Origin: Emcibacteraceae bacterium
GTDB lineage: Bacteria > Pseudomonadota > Alphaproteobacteria > Sphingomonadales > Emcibacteraceae
Length of the DNA: 64,000 bases
NCBI GenBank assembly: GCA_041396985.1
Contig: JAWKXO010000003.1
Coordinates: 496,001 to 560,000, forward strand
Direction: 5' to 3'
Shown here: positions 15,473-24,772 of the stretch, one piece after another
Layout of the letters: every line of letters begins with the position of its first letter
How positions within the stretch are numbered: the first letter of the stretch is position 1
Made by a program: the position numbers and the translations under genes
Notes under the pieces: model-generated
Seen by the model: only the letters and a program-made list of their open reading frames with translations
Told to the model about the DNA's origin: nothing
The model's database searches: none

Positions 15473-18463
15473 TTACTTTTTTGATGCCATCCGATCCAAA
15501 ACCATTTCTTCTTTGGTGAAGACCTGACCATCCTTAATTGTTGCATCGACATTGAATATATCGGTGATTTTATTAAGTGGATCACCATCAATCACGACCA
15601 TGTCAGCAGCCTTGCCAACTTCAAGAGTACCGACGCTGCCATCAACGCCAATCAGTTTTGCAAGATTGATTGTAGCAGCGCGTATGGCGTCATATGGGCT
15701 CAAACCCGCATCGACAAACATGACGATTTCAAACAGTTGCGAAATACCATAAGGAATGAATGGTGAATCGGTTCCTGATGCCATGTTCGCTCCCATATCA
15801 TGGAGCGTTTTGATGCTTTTAAGCACGTCATCATTGCGCTCGGCGCGGGCTGTTGCCATTGGGCTTTTTGTCCCAGCAATCAGCGCATTTCGCTGTAGCT
15901 CATCCAGGAATGTTTTAGCCCTTTGCTGATTTAAATATTCCGGATAACGCGCCAAATAGACGTTAAAGCCGCTCATCAGGGTTGCTGTCGGGGTAATGAT
16001 CTGCCCGGATTTACTGATGATTTCCATTACATCGTTATAACTTCTGGACAGGCTTGAGAATTTGGGGGAATAACCACGTCGGCTGGTTGCACCCATATGC
16101 TCGACCGCATCAACGCCATTTTGAACCGCTGCTGAAATTTCATGGCCAGTTACAGGAATACCCATTTTGTGACCTTCTTCAACAAGGATTTGCTGGAATT
16201 CATCCGGCAGGCGCACATAGGATTTAAGCAGGTCATAATTCAGTTCTTTTGCTCTTTGCAATTCATGACGAAGTGCTTTTTCATTTAAAGCGTTATAGGA
16301 CTGACCATAATAAACACGGGCGCCACCGGTAAGCCATCCGGCATAATACATGTGTGGCCCCATCGAAGCACCTGATTCCCAGGTTTCCTTACGCATCAGT
16401 GATTTATAAGGGTTTGTCCCAGGGTCACGAACACCGGTTATACCATATGCCAGCCAGTTACGCCCCAGTCTTTCACCAAGCAGTTCAGATTGGTGACTAT
16501 GACCGGCAATAATGCCTGGAATAATGGCTTTATCGGAATAGTCATAAAGCTTACCTATAACTTTTTCCTGGCCGTGTGGTGCAATTTTTGTGATGACGTT
16601 GTTTGAAACAAAAACGTCAACATCGGTTTTATATTCCTTGGCAACACCGTCAAAGAACTTACCGACACGAATTGTCTTATCTTCGGAAATTTTCTTCTTC
16701 CATTGAAGATTTATATTATGGGCCATTTTTTGCCCTGTATTAATGTTACAGGTCTGAAGACTTTTTCCTGAAAAATAATAGACGGTTTCAGAGTCATTTG
16801 CCCAACGTGGGACGAGTGCTGTTTCAAGACATTTATTTTCAATCTGACCCGTAATATCGCCAGATGCATTAATGTTTACGGTACGAAGTTCACCTTCAGC
16901 GACATAAACCATTTTTGTTCCATCCGGTGAAACAACAGGACCACTGCCGTCACGGGTGCTTAGGCCAATATTACCCGGCATATTAAGGAATTTTGCACTA
17001 TGGGTGTCAACAGCATATTTTTTGATACTGTGCATTCCTTCGCGAAAACGTGAGGTTGCCGGTTTGACAAAGGCAATGAGAATATTTTTACCGTCAGGTG
17101 ACCATGTAGGGCGACCAGGTGTAAAAATATCTTCATCAATAGTATTGATGGAACCATACTCAACATCGATTACCTTCAGATTGACACGACCCCATGAATT
17201 GGATGTCGAACTACGGGCAGAAAGATAAACGATAAAATTATCGTCAGGTGACCATGTCAGGCGATATTCGCGGCCCTTGTCGTTGGTGATTTTTCTTTCT
17301 TTGCCTGATTTTACGTCACGAATCCAGATATCCATTTCGCCGTCACGTTCAGCGACAAAAGCAAGCTTGCTGCCATCATGAGACCATGTCGGGTCAATGA
17401 CATGACCAACTTTATCCGGATCAATATTATTGGCTTTATTGTCACCTTTTTGTAACCACATATCACCAATGGCGGTATAGACCATTGTGTTATCTGCTGG
17501 TGATACGTCAAAGCCACCAATGCCCAGCACCTGCTGAGCTTCTTTATTTTCAAAATTTACGGTTTTTCGTTTATAGGGTTTTAGATTTGAGGTAATCGAC
17601 GCGGTAAATGCAATATTGTCAGTCTTTTTGCCGTTTTTACCGATATGATTGATGTTGCCATCAGCGGTATAATAAACACCGTCATTTTTGGTCCAGACAG
17701 GACGGAATGGGAAAATATCTCCCTCAGCAAGGGTCATGACATTCATTTCCGCTTCGCGACTGTCTACATCCTTAATATAGTTTAGTTTAATTTCGTTATC
17801 GTTATTTGAAATATAGGAAAATCCTTTGTTGTCGGTATTCCAGGTGGGTCTAAAGAAGCTCATTGATTCTGAGCGAAACAATGTTGCTTCTTTATTGCCT
17901 TCCCTGAGCACTATTTCTGAATAGCGTCCTTTAATTTCACGGGTATGGAGAAGCCGTTTGCCATCATATGATTTGTGAGGATGGGCATCATCATCTTTGT
18001 TGGTCGTAAGCTGGGTTTCTTTGCCTGTGTTAACATCAATTTCCCAGATGTCATAATTGCCGCTACGATCAGACGCGAAGACGATGGATTTACCGTCAGC
18101 ATTCCAGGAAGGCTCACGATCATCAAAATTTCCGCTTGTAATCTGCTTCAGGTTCTTGCCGTCAGAATCAATGGTCCAGATATGGAAATATCCTTGATAA
18201 AACCCTTGAAAAGCTATTTTATTACCATTTGGGGACCAACTGGGTTCACGAACTTCCGGTTGCTGTCCGCTAGTAATGGCCGTGGCTTTTCCGCCTCCAG
18301 CAGGAAGGGTCCACAGGACACCCTGAATATCCATGGCAAAAGATTTGCCATCAGGAGAAAGGGTAATACCAAAGTTCGTACCCTGATTAAACGTAATCTC
18401 TGTAGCATTTACTGATATCGTCAGACCGATAATTGATGCTAGTACCGCAAATAGTTTTCTCAC
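15473..18463 (-). CDS. Secreted amidohydrolase with N-terminal TolB-like beta-propeller
   Basis: The 996-residue protein has a Sec signal (about residues 1-20, ending near SVNA). Next comes a long array of TolB/PD40 propeller repeats to ~residue 600, with repeated motifs such as PSWSPNGNKIAF, PSWNADGKSIVFASDRSG and PTWSPDGKNI. The C-terminal ~370 residues form an amidohydrolase domain: IIPGIIAGHSH carries the metal-binding H-x-H, later histidines occur in VTGHE and VEHMG, and the metal-site Asp is in ASGTDSPF. The end GKAADMVVIDGDPL is typical of imidazolonepropionase-like hydrolases. It probably hydrolyses a cyclic amide or a peptide-derived compound in the periplasm; the substrate is unknown. 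It shares direction with acs and has the palindromic element upstream. Confidence 0.88.
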   Translation of the reverse strand: MRKLFAVLASIIGLTISVNATEITFNQGTNFGITLSPDGKSFAMDIQGVLWTLPAGGGKATAITSGQQPEVREPSWSPNGNKIAFQGFYQGYFHIWTIDSDGKNLKQITSGNFDDREPSWNADGKSIVFASDRSGNYDIWEIDVNTGKETQLTTNKDDDAHPHKSYDGKRLLHTREIKGRYSEIVLREGNKEATLFRSESMSFFRPTWNTDNKGFSYISNNDNEIKLNYIKDVDSREAEMNVMTLAEGDIFPFRPVWTKNDGVYYTADGNINHIGKNGKKTDNIAFTASITSNLKPYKRKTVNFENKEAQQVLGIGGFDVSPADNTMVYTAIGDMWLQKGDNKANNIDPDKVGHVIDPTWSHDGSKLAFVAERDGEMDIWIRDVKSGKERKITNDKGREYRLTWSPDDNFIVYLSARSSTSNSWGRVNLKVIDVEYGSINTIDEDIFTPGRPTWSPDGKNILIAFVKPATSRFREGMHSIKKYAVDTHSAKFLNMPGNIGLSTRDGSGPVVSPDGTKMVYVAEGELRTVNINASGDITGQIENKCLETALVPRWANDSETVYYFSGKSLQTCNINTGQKMAHNINLQWKKKISEDKTIRVGKFFDGVAKEYKTDVDVFVSNNVITKIAPHGQEKVIGKLYDYSDKAIIPGIIAGHSHQSELLGERLGRNWLAYGITGVRDPGTNPYKSLMRKETWESGASMGPHMYYAGWLTGGARVYYGQSYNALNEKALRHELQRAKELNYDLLKSYVRLPDEFQQILVEEGHKMGIPVTGHEISAAVQNGVDAVEHMGATSRRGYSPKFSSLSRSYNDVMEIISKSGQIITPTATLMSGFNVYLARYPEYLNQQRAKTFLDELQRNALIAGTKSPMATARAERNDDVLKSIKTLHDMGANMASGTDSPFIPYGISQLFEIVMFVDAGLSPYDAIRAATINLAKLIGVDGSVGTLEVGKAADMVVIDGDPLNKITDIFNVDATIKDGQVFTKEEMVLDRMASKK

Positions 18464-18611
18464 TTTAATGTTCCCTCGTTATTTTGTGTTATTACCTACT
18501 ATATATTAAGGACAGGCTTAAAGCACTCTCTGAAATAAAGAGATGATCGCTTAAGCCCTGCAAATATAGAAATTTAATCATAAAGACTAAATCACACATT
18601 ATGAAATTTCA

Positions 18612-18629
18612 TTTAGACATTAGTCTATA
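18612..18629. promoter_or_regulatory. Palindromic element TAGAC-N4-GTCTA between the amidohydrolase and crbS
   Basis: TAGAC (18614-18618), ATTA, GTCTA (18623-18627) is a perfect 5-bp inverted repeat. The surrounding 18 bases are identical to the reverse complement of 7935-7952, before the TonB receptor. Its orientation relative to the amidohydrolase (start 18463, minus) is the same as that of the other copy relative to the receptor. A LuxR-type dimer such as CrbR is a natural candidate to bind such a site, but this is inferred from position and symmetry only. Confidence 0.55.
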
Positions 18630-18712
18630 ATATATTTTCGGGCATTGCCTAGAGATGATCAAAGACGTTATAGTAAGATTGGTGCAAAACTATTGAAAAT
18701 AAGGCGACAGTC

Positions 18713-21700
18713 ATGATTTCCACACTCCAGGTACTGGTTATTGCCTTTTCTTATGTTTGCCTGTTGTTTTTTATTGCTTATTACAGTGACAAGCATAAGC
18801 CTAAATATATATCCAGTCGAAGAAAAGCCTTGGTATACAGCTTTTCACTGGCAATTTATTGTACTTCCTGGACTTTTTATGGGGCTGTCGGCAGCGCATC
18901 TGAAACAGGATGGGGGTATTTGCCAATCTATCTGGGACCGATCCTGATGTATACTGTTGGCTGGTCACTTATTAAAAGATTTGTAGAGATAGCTCATCAG
19001 CAGAATGCAACGTCCATTTCCGATTTTATTGCGTCCCGATATGATAAGTCACAGACGATCGCTTCTCTGGTTACAATTATTGCCGTTATGGCAACGATTC
19101 CCTATATTGCATTGCAGCTTAAGGCTATTACCTTGGGGATACAGGCGTTTGATGTCGAAAAGGCAATACTTTATGACCAATATAGTAATGCTTTTTACAT
19201 TACGGCTATTCTGATCATTTATTCTATTTTGTTTGGGACACGCAATATTTCTGTTACTGAACATCAGTATGGCATGATGAATGCAATTGCCTTTGAATCG
19301 ATCGTTAAATTGGTTGCGTTTTCGGCAATTGGATTTTTCGCCCTTTATAAAATTTTTGATGGTCCGGCTGACCTTTATAATACAATTTCAACAACACCCC
19401 GGTTGCAGCGTCTGTTTCTTTCCTCAATTGATATAGAAAATTTTATAACACAAACTGTACTTGCCGCAGGAGCAATCTTCTGTTTACCAAGGCAATTTCA
19501 CGTTTCCGTAGTTGAATATCATCAGAAGAAAGATTTGAAATATGCGAGGGTTATATTTCCCATATACCTGATCCTGTTTTCCCTTTTTATCATTCCGATC
19601 GTCAATGCCGGATATCAGGTCTTTGGAAACACAGTTGTCAATACAGATTTTTATGTTTTGTTTCTCCCCATATCACAGGATCAGCACTGGCTGGCTGTGT
19701 TATCCTTTATCGGCGGTTTGTCGGCGGCAACTGCAATGGTTATTGTGGCGACGGTTACATTAAGCACTATGGTCAGTAACGATTTGATTTTGCCAAGCCT
19801 GTTAAGGATTTCAAGCAAGAAAATGAGGGATGGCAGCGATCTTGATATCTGGATTTTGACGATCCGGCGGGTTTCTATTGCCCTGTTGCTTTTGGCTGCT
19901 TATGTATTTTACCGTTATATTGATACTACTCAGTCATTGGCCTCATTCGGACTTGTTTCATTTTCAGCTGTTATTCAGTTTGCTCCGGCGCTTATTCTCG
20001 GGATGTTCTGGCTCAGGGCGAATAAAAATGGTGCCTTGGCAGGTCTTATTGCGGGCACCTCCTGCTGGCTTTATTTCATCTGGCCGGCGCTACTCGGTGA
20101 ATCGCCTTTGTCACCGGGCCTTTATCTTAACGGTCAGTCTCTTCTGACTGAAGCCGTTTTGTTTTCGCTTCTGGCCAATATTTTGGCCATCATCTTTGTA
20201 TCGATAAATACGTCACAGACTTTGACGGAGAAAATACAGTCTTTCATTTATGTGGAACAAAATCCGGAATCCCTTCAGGATGCCGGAAAATCAACGTTAA
20301 AACATGAGATTAGGGTACGTGACTTAAAATCAATGGCTGGTATTGTGATTGGCAAAAAGAAAGCCAATGCATTATTTGCAAATTATTCTCCACCACTGAC
20401 AGATGAAAATCAGATTGTTGATCAGAAACTGATCGATTTTACTGAAAATATGCTTTCCGGCGTGATCGGGGCACCTTCTGCGAGAGAGCTGCTTCGTTCT
20501 GTCTTAAAGGAAAAAGGTATTGAGCAGGATAATATCTTCAGCCTTCTTAGTACGACATCGCTCGCTTTGAGGTTTAACCGAAAACTTCTTGATGTGACCA
20601 TGGATAATATCACCCAGGGTATTAATGTGATTGATAATGATAATAAACTGGTCGGCTGGAATAAAAGTTACGTAATTTTGATGGATTATCCTGAAGAATT
20701 GTTAAAGATCGGTATGCCGATTGAGGAAATAGTACGATTTAATGTTGCAAGGGGATATTTCAAAGGCAGCAATGGCGAAGAATATGTCAAAGAACATTTA
20801 AGACATCTGAATAGTGGTATGAGCTTCCAGTTTGAACGCACCGGTAAAGATGGGCGCGTTATTGAAATTAAAGGAAGTCCACTTCCTGATGGTGGCTGTG
20901 TAACCACATATACGGATATTTCAAAATATAAGAATATTGAGGCAGAGCTTAGATATAAAGAACAGCAAATTGCCTTATATACGGATAATGTTCCTGCGGC
21001 ATTGGCCTATATAGATATTTTTCAGATTGTCCGCTTTTCAAATAAATATTTTGCCAGAACCATAAATATGGATGCAGAGGAAATCATCGGAAAACATTTG
21101 AAGGATATTATATCAAAAGAAATAATTGAACAGATTAAGGGACAATTGAAGAGTGCGTTTTCAGGATTGAAACAGCAATTTGAATCTTCCATGAAAAAGG
21201 ATGATGGAGAAATTGAATATTTCAACAACACTTTTATTCCCGATTTTTCTGCAGATGGAAGTGTGAGCGGCGTATATTTTATTTCACATGATATTTCACA
21301 TCTCAGGCAAGCCCAGCAGGCACTGAAAGAAATTAATATCAATCTTGAAAACAGGGTGCTTTCCAGAACGGAAGAACTGAATAATACTGTATTGGCACTT
21401 GAGCAAGCAAAGACTGTTGCAGAAAAAGCGGATCAGAGTAAGACCAGATTTATGGCAGCTGCCAGTCATGATCTAATGCAGCCCTTTAATGCGGCAAGAC
21501 TTTTTTGTGAAATTTTAAATACTGAATCAAGATCAATGAGTGAATATCAGCGAGAACTTATTCAGAAAACAGACCAAAGCCTCAATCTTGCCGGTAATAT
21601 TATTCAGTCACTTGTAGAATTTATTAAGCTGGACAGCGGTAATGTGATGCCGCAGAAGAAATCATTTCCGCTACAGGATCTGCTAAATGCGCTGGAAGAT

Positions 21701-22555
21701 CAGTTTTCAGATTTTGCCAAGCAAAAATCTATGAAATTCAAGGTTCTTGGCAGCTCTCATATTATTTATAGTGATCCCAAGCTGCTTTACCGGATCCTTC
21801 AAAATCTGGTCAGTAATGCCATGCGTTATACCTATTCAGGCGGTATTTTGGTCACAAACAGAGTGAGGGGGGATAAAATTCTCATCTCTGTCTGGGATAC
21901 AGGAATTGGAATTGAAGAAAACCTGCAACAGGAAATTTTTGAAGAATTCAGACGGTTTCACAATTCCGACGTGGCATCCGGGGATACAGGACTAGGACTT
22001 GGCTTATCAATAAGTCAGCGAACAGCGGAAATGCTGGGGCATTCGCTAGCCGTTAGATCAGTTCCGGGACGGGGCAGCGTGTTTCATGTTATGGTCGATA
22101 AATCGGCAGAAATTGAAAATGAATTACCTTTTATTATGGAAAGGAAAAAAGTCAACGGCACTCAATTTAAAAATGCCAAGGTTCTTTGCGTTGATAATAA
22201 TGTACAGACACTTGATGCAATGGCTGAATTAATGAACAGCTGGAAATATGATGTTCATACAGCGAGCGGAATAAAGGAAATTGATGCAATGGTTGGAACA
22301 GGGTTTAAGCCTGATATTTTAATTGTCGACTACCAACTGGATGATGGACGGACCGGTGCCGAATTTATTGATGTGTATTATAAAAAGTCTAAAACCCGTA
22401 TTCCGGCATTATTTGTAACGGCAAATTATTCCGATGAAGTAAAAGCAAATATAATGTCCCTGGGGCATAGTCTTCTCTATAAACCCGTGAAACCAGCGGA
22501 ATTAAAAGCGACTGTTGGCAAGATACTCGAAAGCAGGAAACATATTCTCAATTAA
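18713..22555 (+). CDS. crbS: Hybrid histidine kinase with sodium/solute symporter domain (CrbS type)
   Basis: The 1280-residue protein begins with about 13 membrane helices of an SSF (SLC5-like) transporter domain (~1-500). After a linker come PAS regions (~615-740 and ~755-885), a coiled coil, a HisKA domain with the phospho-acceptor His919 in AASHDLMQP, and a HATPase domain. A receiver domain (~1165-1280) follows, with acceptor Asp1206 in ILIVDYQLDDG. This is the architecture of CrbS/MxtR sensors, which in Vibrio and Pseudomonas control acs and acetate use through CrbR. Location near actP and acs supports the same role here. All catalytic residues looked for are present. Its 3' end overlaps the convergent regulator gene by four bases. 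Confidence 0.92.
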   Translation: MISTLQVLVIAFSYVCLLFFIAYYSDKHKPKYISSRRKALVYSFSLAIYCTSWTFYGAVGSASETGWGYLPIYLGPILMYTVGWSLIKRFVEIAHQQNATSISDFIASRYDKSQTIASLVTIIAVMATIPYIALQLKAITLGIQAFDVEKAILYDQYSNAFYITAILIIYSILFGTRNISVTEHQYGMMNAIAFESIVKLVAFSAIGFFALYKIFDGPADLYNTISTTPRLQRLFLSSIDIENFITQTVLAAGAIFCLPRQFHVSVVEYHQKKDLKYARVIFPIYLILFSLFIIPIVNAGYQVFGNTVVNTDFYVLFLPISQDQHWLAVLSFIGGLSAATAMVIVATVTLSTMVSNDLILPSLLRISSKKMRDGSDLDIWILTIRRVSIALLLLAAYVFYRYIDTTQSLASFGLVSFSAVIQFAPALILGMFWLRANKNGALAGLIAGTSCWLYFIWPALLGESPLSPGLYLNGQSLLTEAVLFSLLANILAIIFVSINTSQTLTEKIQSFIYVEQNPESLQDAGKSTLKHEIRVRDLKSMAGIVIGKKKANALFANYSPPLTDENQIVDQKLIDFTENMLSGVIGAPSARELLRSVLKEKGIEQDNIFSLLSTTSLALRFNRKLLDVTMDNITQGINVIDNDNKLVGWNKSYVILMDYPEELLKIGMPIEEIVRFNVARGYFKGSNGEEYVKEHLRHLNSGMSFQFERTGKDGRVIEIKGSPLPDGGCVTTYTDISKYKNIEAELRYKEQQIALYTDNVPAALAYIDIFQIVRFSNKYFARTINMDAEEIIGKHLKDIISKEIIEQIKGQLKSAFSGLKQQFESSMKKDDGEIEYFNNTFIPDFSADGSVSGVYFISHDISHLRQAQQALKEININLENRVLSRTEELNNTVLALEQAKTVAEKADQSKTRFMAAASHDLMQPFNAARLFCEILNTESRSMSEYQRELIQKTDQSLNLAGNIIQSLVEFIKLDSGNVMPQKKSFPLQDLLNALEDQFSDFAKQKSMKFKVLGSSHIIYSDPKLLYRILQNLVSNAMRYTYSGGILVTNRVRGDKILISVWDTGIGIEENLQQEIFEEFRRFHNSDVASGDTGLGLGLSISQRTAEMLGHSLAVRSVPGRGSVFHVMVDKSAEIENELPFIMERKKVNGTQFKNAKVLCVDNNVQTLDAMAELMNSWKYDVHTASGIKEIDAMVGTGFKPDILIVDYQLDDGRTGAEFIDVYYKKSKTRIPALFVTANYSDEVKANIMSLGHSLLYKPVKPAELKATVGKILESRKHILN

Positions 22556-23208
22556 TTGCTATACTGATTAATGCTAATTTTATTGGCAATCAGCACGACT
22601 TCGGTTCGGTTTCTGACTTCCAGTTTTCTCATAATTGCGGTTAAGTGTGCCTTGATCGTGGCTTCGGTAACGTCCATTTGGAAGGCAATCTGTTTATTTA
22701 AAAGTCCCTTTGCGAGCAGATTGAAAACCTCAATTTGTCGGCTGGTGAGACGGGAAACCTTTTCAACGAGTTCATCTGCTTCACTAATGCTGGCAGTGTG
22801 CAATCCATCCGCTTCCGAAATATCAGGAAAATATTCCTTGCCTGCCAAAACGTTCGAAACGGCCTCATTAATTTGTGGAATTTTAGCCGATTTTGGAATA
22901 AATCCTTTTGCGCCATGACGCTTTGACAGCGAGGCAATGGAGGGTTCTTCATCAGCGGAAATCATTATGATCGGCACATCTTTATAATTTTTGGCAATAT
23001 AGGCTAGTCCCTCAAACCCGTTTACTCCCGGCATGTGCAGGTCAAGGATAAGCAGGTTAACATTGGTATTTGCCGATAATATCTGATCAAGCTCTTTCAG
23101 ATTTGCGGCTTCGAATGGTTCAATTTCGGGTAAATGAACTTTAAGTGCCTGAATGATCGCACTCCTGAATATGGGATGATCATCGGCGATGATTATATTT
23201 TGTGACAT
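22552..23208 (-). CDS. crbR: LuxR/NarL-family response regulator (CrbR type)
   Basis: This 218-residue regulator has a receiver domain (1-~120) with acidic residues ADD near the N-terminus, the phosphorylated Asp56 in LLILDLHMPG and the lysine in FIPKS. The C-terminal LuxR helix-turn-helix (~152-205: LTSRQIEVFNLLAKGLLNKQIA, ATIKAHLTAIMRKL) binds DNA as a dimer. In CrbS/CrbR systems it activates acs. Here it lies tail-to-tail with crbS, overlapping by four bases, an arrangement in which the two mRNAs are antisense at their ends. The shared TAGAC-N4-GTCTA element is the best candidate binding site in the window. Confidence 0.9.
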   Translation of the reverse strand: MSQNIIIADDHPIFRSAIIQALKVHLPEIEPFEAANLKELDQILSANTNVNLLILDLHMPGVNGFEGLAYIAKNYKDVPIIMISADEEPSIASLSKRHGAKGFIPKSAKIPQINEAVSNVLAGKEYFPDISEADGLHTASISEADELVEKVSRLTSRQIEVFNLLAKGLLNKQIAFQMDVTEATIKAHLTAIMRKLEVRNRTEVVLIANKISINQYSN

Positions 23209-23417
23209 ACTTTATCTTCAGCTAATGATTTCCATATAAATTGCGTATCAAATCTAAATATCTTGGCATTGAATGTCAACTTTGCTTTGGGCGAGCCGTA
23301 AAAACCATAAATCATTTATTTATGAGGCACCTAGGGCTGTTTTAAAAGGTATTAACTTTGTTTTAAAGATGTATGTATAATATATCTTATATATCTTCAT
23401 TGGGAGGTAATAAGGTA

Positions 23418-24497
23418 ATGTCAGAAAATCGGCTGGTTTATATAATACGAAAAGAAAATGAGCATATATCTGATAGTCAAAAGCTTGTTACAAATTTAGT
23501 CTTGCGTCATCAGGACATTAAAGAAATAGATTTTAAACAAGCCATTGAGCTAGATTTTTCTGAATCGATTATGCTTATTGTAGATGTCGAACTTGACGAC
23601 TATCAAACAATAATGTCTCTGAAAAATATTTTAAGCAAACCCAGAGAAAATAATATTCCTTTATTTTTTATAATAGGAACGATGAACCGAAAGGAGATTA
23701 TTCAGGCACATACTCTTGGGGCAACAGAATTTATTTCTCATCCCGTTAATGAAAAGGAATTTACAAAAAAACTTAAGAATATTGCCAATAAAAGCATTGA
23801 AAATTCCTGGAAAAGTTTAAGCAAGACATCAGAAGCAGCTCTAAAGGTAAGTCTCAAAATATTTGAAGATACATTTTCCGGCGCCGGTCAAGGCAGAAAA
23901 CTGTCAGATAAGGTTCTGGGGGAAAGCTGTGAACTGATTATTGAAGCTACTGAGAAAGGGGAACTTTCTTCGATGCTGACGGCGATAAGAACGCACCATA
24001 ATTATACTTATCGACATTCGATGATGGTGAGCGGTTATCTGACGGCATTTGGATTATTATTTGGGATCAGGAATTTTGACCTGAGGAACTTAACGTCTTG
24101 TGGTCTGGTCCATGACATTGGCAAGGCATTAATTTCACAAGAAATACTAAATAAACCAGGCCCCCTTACGGAAGATGAATGGACCGAAATGAAGCTGCAC
24201 CCGTCTCATTCCCGGCAGGTATTAAGTGATGGGAAATTCCATCCCGATATTATTGATGGTGCCGTACATCACCACGAAAGGATTGACGGTACTGGCTACC
24301 CAGATCGTCTGATCGGTTCCGAGGTAAGTGATATGGCCAGAATGGTAGCTATTGCTGATGTGTTTTCAGGACTCACGGAGAAAAGATCTTATAAACCGAG
24401 CATGAGTAACCTTAAAGCCTATGAGATCATGCAGACAATGGAAGGCCATCTGGACTTGCATTTGTTAAATGCCTTTAAGCCGATTGCACTTGGATAG
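23418..24497 (+). CDS. HD-GYP phosphodiesterase with degenerate receiver-like N-terminus
   Basis: Residues ~1-130 look like a response-regulator receiver. An Asp is kept in LIVDVEL, but the acidic pair and the usual Lys-Pro are missing (ISHPV instead), so phosphorylation may be impaired. The C-terminal ~190 residues are an HD-GYP domain with HDIGK and HHERIDGTGYP, the signature of c-di-GMP phosphodiesterases. The start at 23418 is chosen because GGGAGG lies 10 bases before it; an upstream in-frame ATG at 23373 lacks a site. It probably lowers c-di-GMP and could act with the soluble chemotaxis proteins in motility or biofilm control (inference). Confidence 0.87.
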   Translation: MSENRLVYIIRKENEHISDSQKLVTNLVLRHQDIKEIDFKQAIELDFSESIMLIVDVELDDYQTIMSLKNILSKPRENNIPLFFIIGTMNRKEIIQAHTLGATEFISHPVNEKEFTKKLKNIANKSIENSWKSLSKTSEAALKVSLKIFEDTFSGAGQGRKLSDKVLGESCELIIEATEKGELSSMLTAIRTHHNYTYRHSMMVSGYLTAFGLLFGIRNFDLRNLTSCGLVHDIGKALISQEILNKPGPLTEDEWTEMKLHPSHSRQVLSDGKFHPDIIDGAVHHHERIDGTGYPDRLIGSEVSDMARMVAIADVFSGLTEKRSYKPSMSNLKAYEIMQTMEGHLDLHLLNAFKPIALG

Positions 24498-24592
24498 ATT
24501 TAAATCAAGAAGTAAAGCTAAGTCGTATTAACCGTTCTACAAGATAATTTTTCATATTGAAATTAACGGATATGTAATGCATAAAATTATTT

Positions 24593-24769
24593 ATGGACAT
24601 GACATTTAAAACAGTATTTCGAAGAAATAAATTATCCATTATGACGCTTTTTGAGATCATGATTAATGCGTTTTTGCCTTTTTATGTCATTGCTCCAAAT
24701 TCTAAGGCACAGGCTGCGCAAGAAAGAGATTTTGTCATTAGTAAAAATATTTGTCCTGGCTTAAAATAA
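24593..24769 (+). pseudogene. Truncated DUF2946 paralogue (58 codons)
   Basis: The short frame encodes a signal-like start (MTLFEIMINAFLPFYVIA) that closely matches the N-terminus of the full-length DUF2946 protein at 26020 (MTLIAIMINSFLPFYAIA). It also keeps the remnant ICPG where the full-length protein has ICTG, then stops. The similarity extends at DNA level upstream of the start (TGTAATGCATAAA in both). The segment with the CxxC and RAPP end is missing. It is probably a broken tandem copy, with the antiporter gene lying between the two copies. A functional short secreted peptide is less likely. Confidence 0.7.
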
Positions 24770-24772
24770 CGA

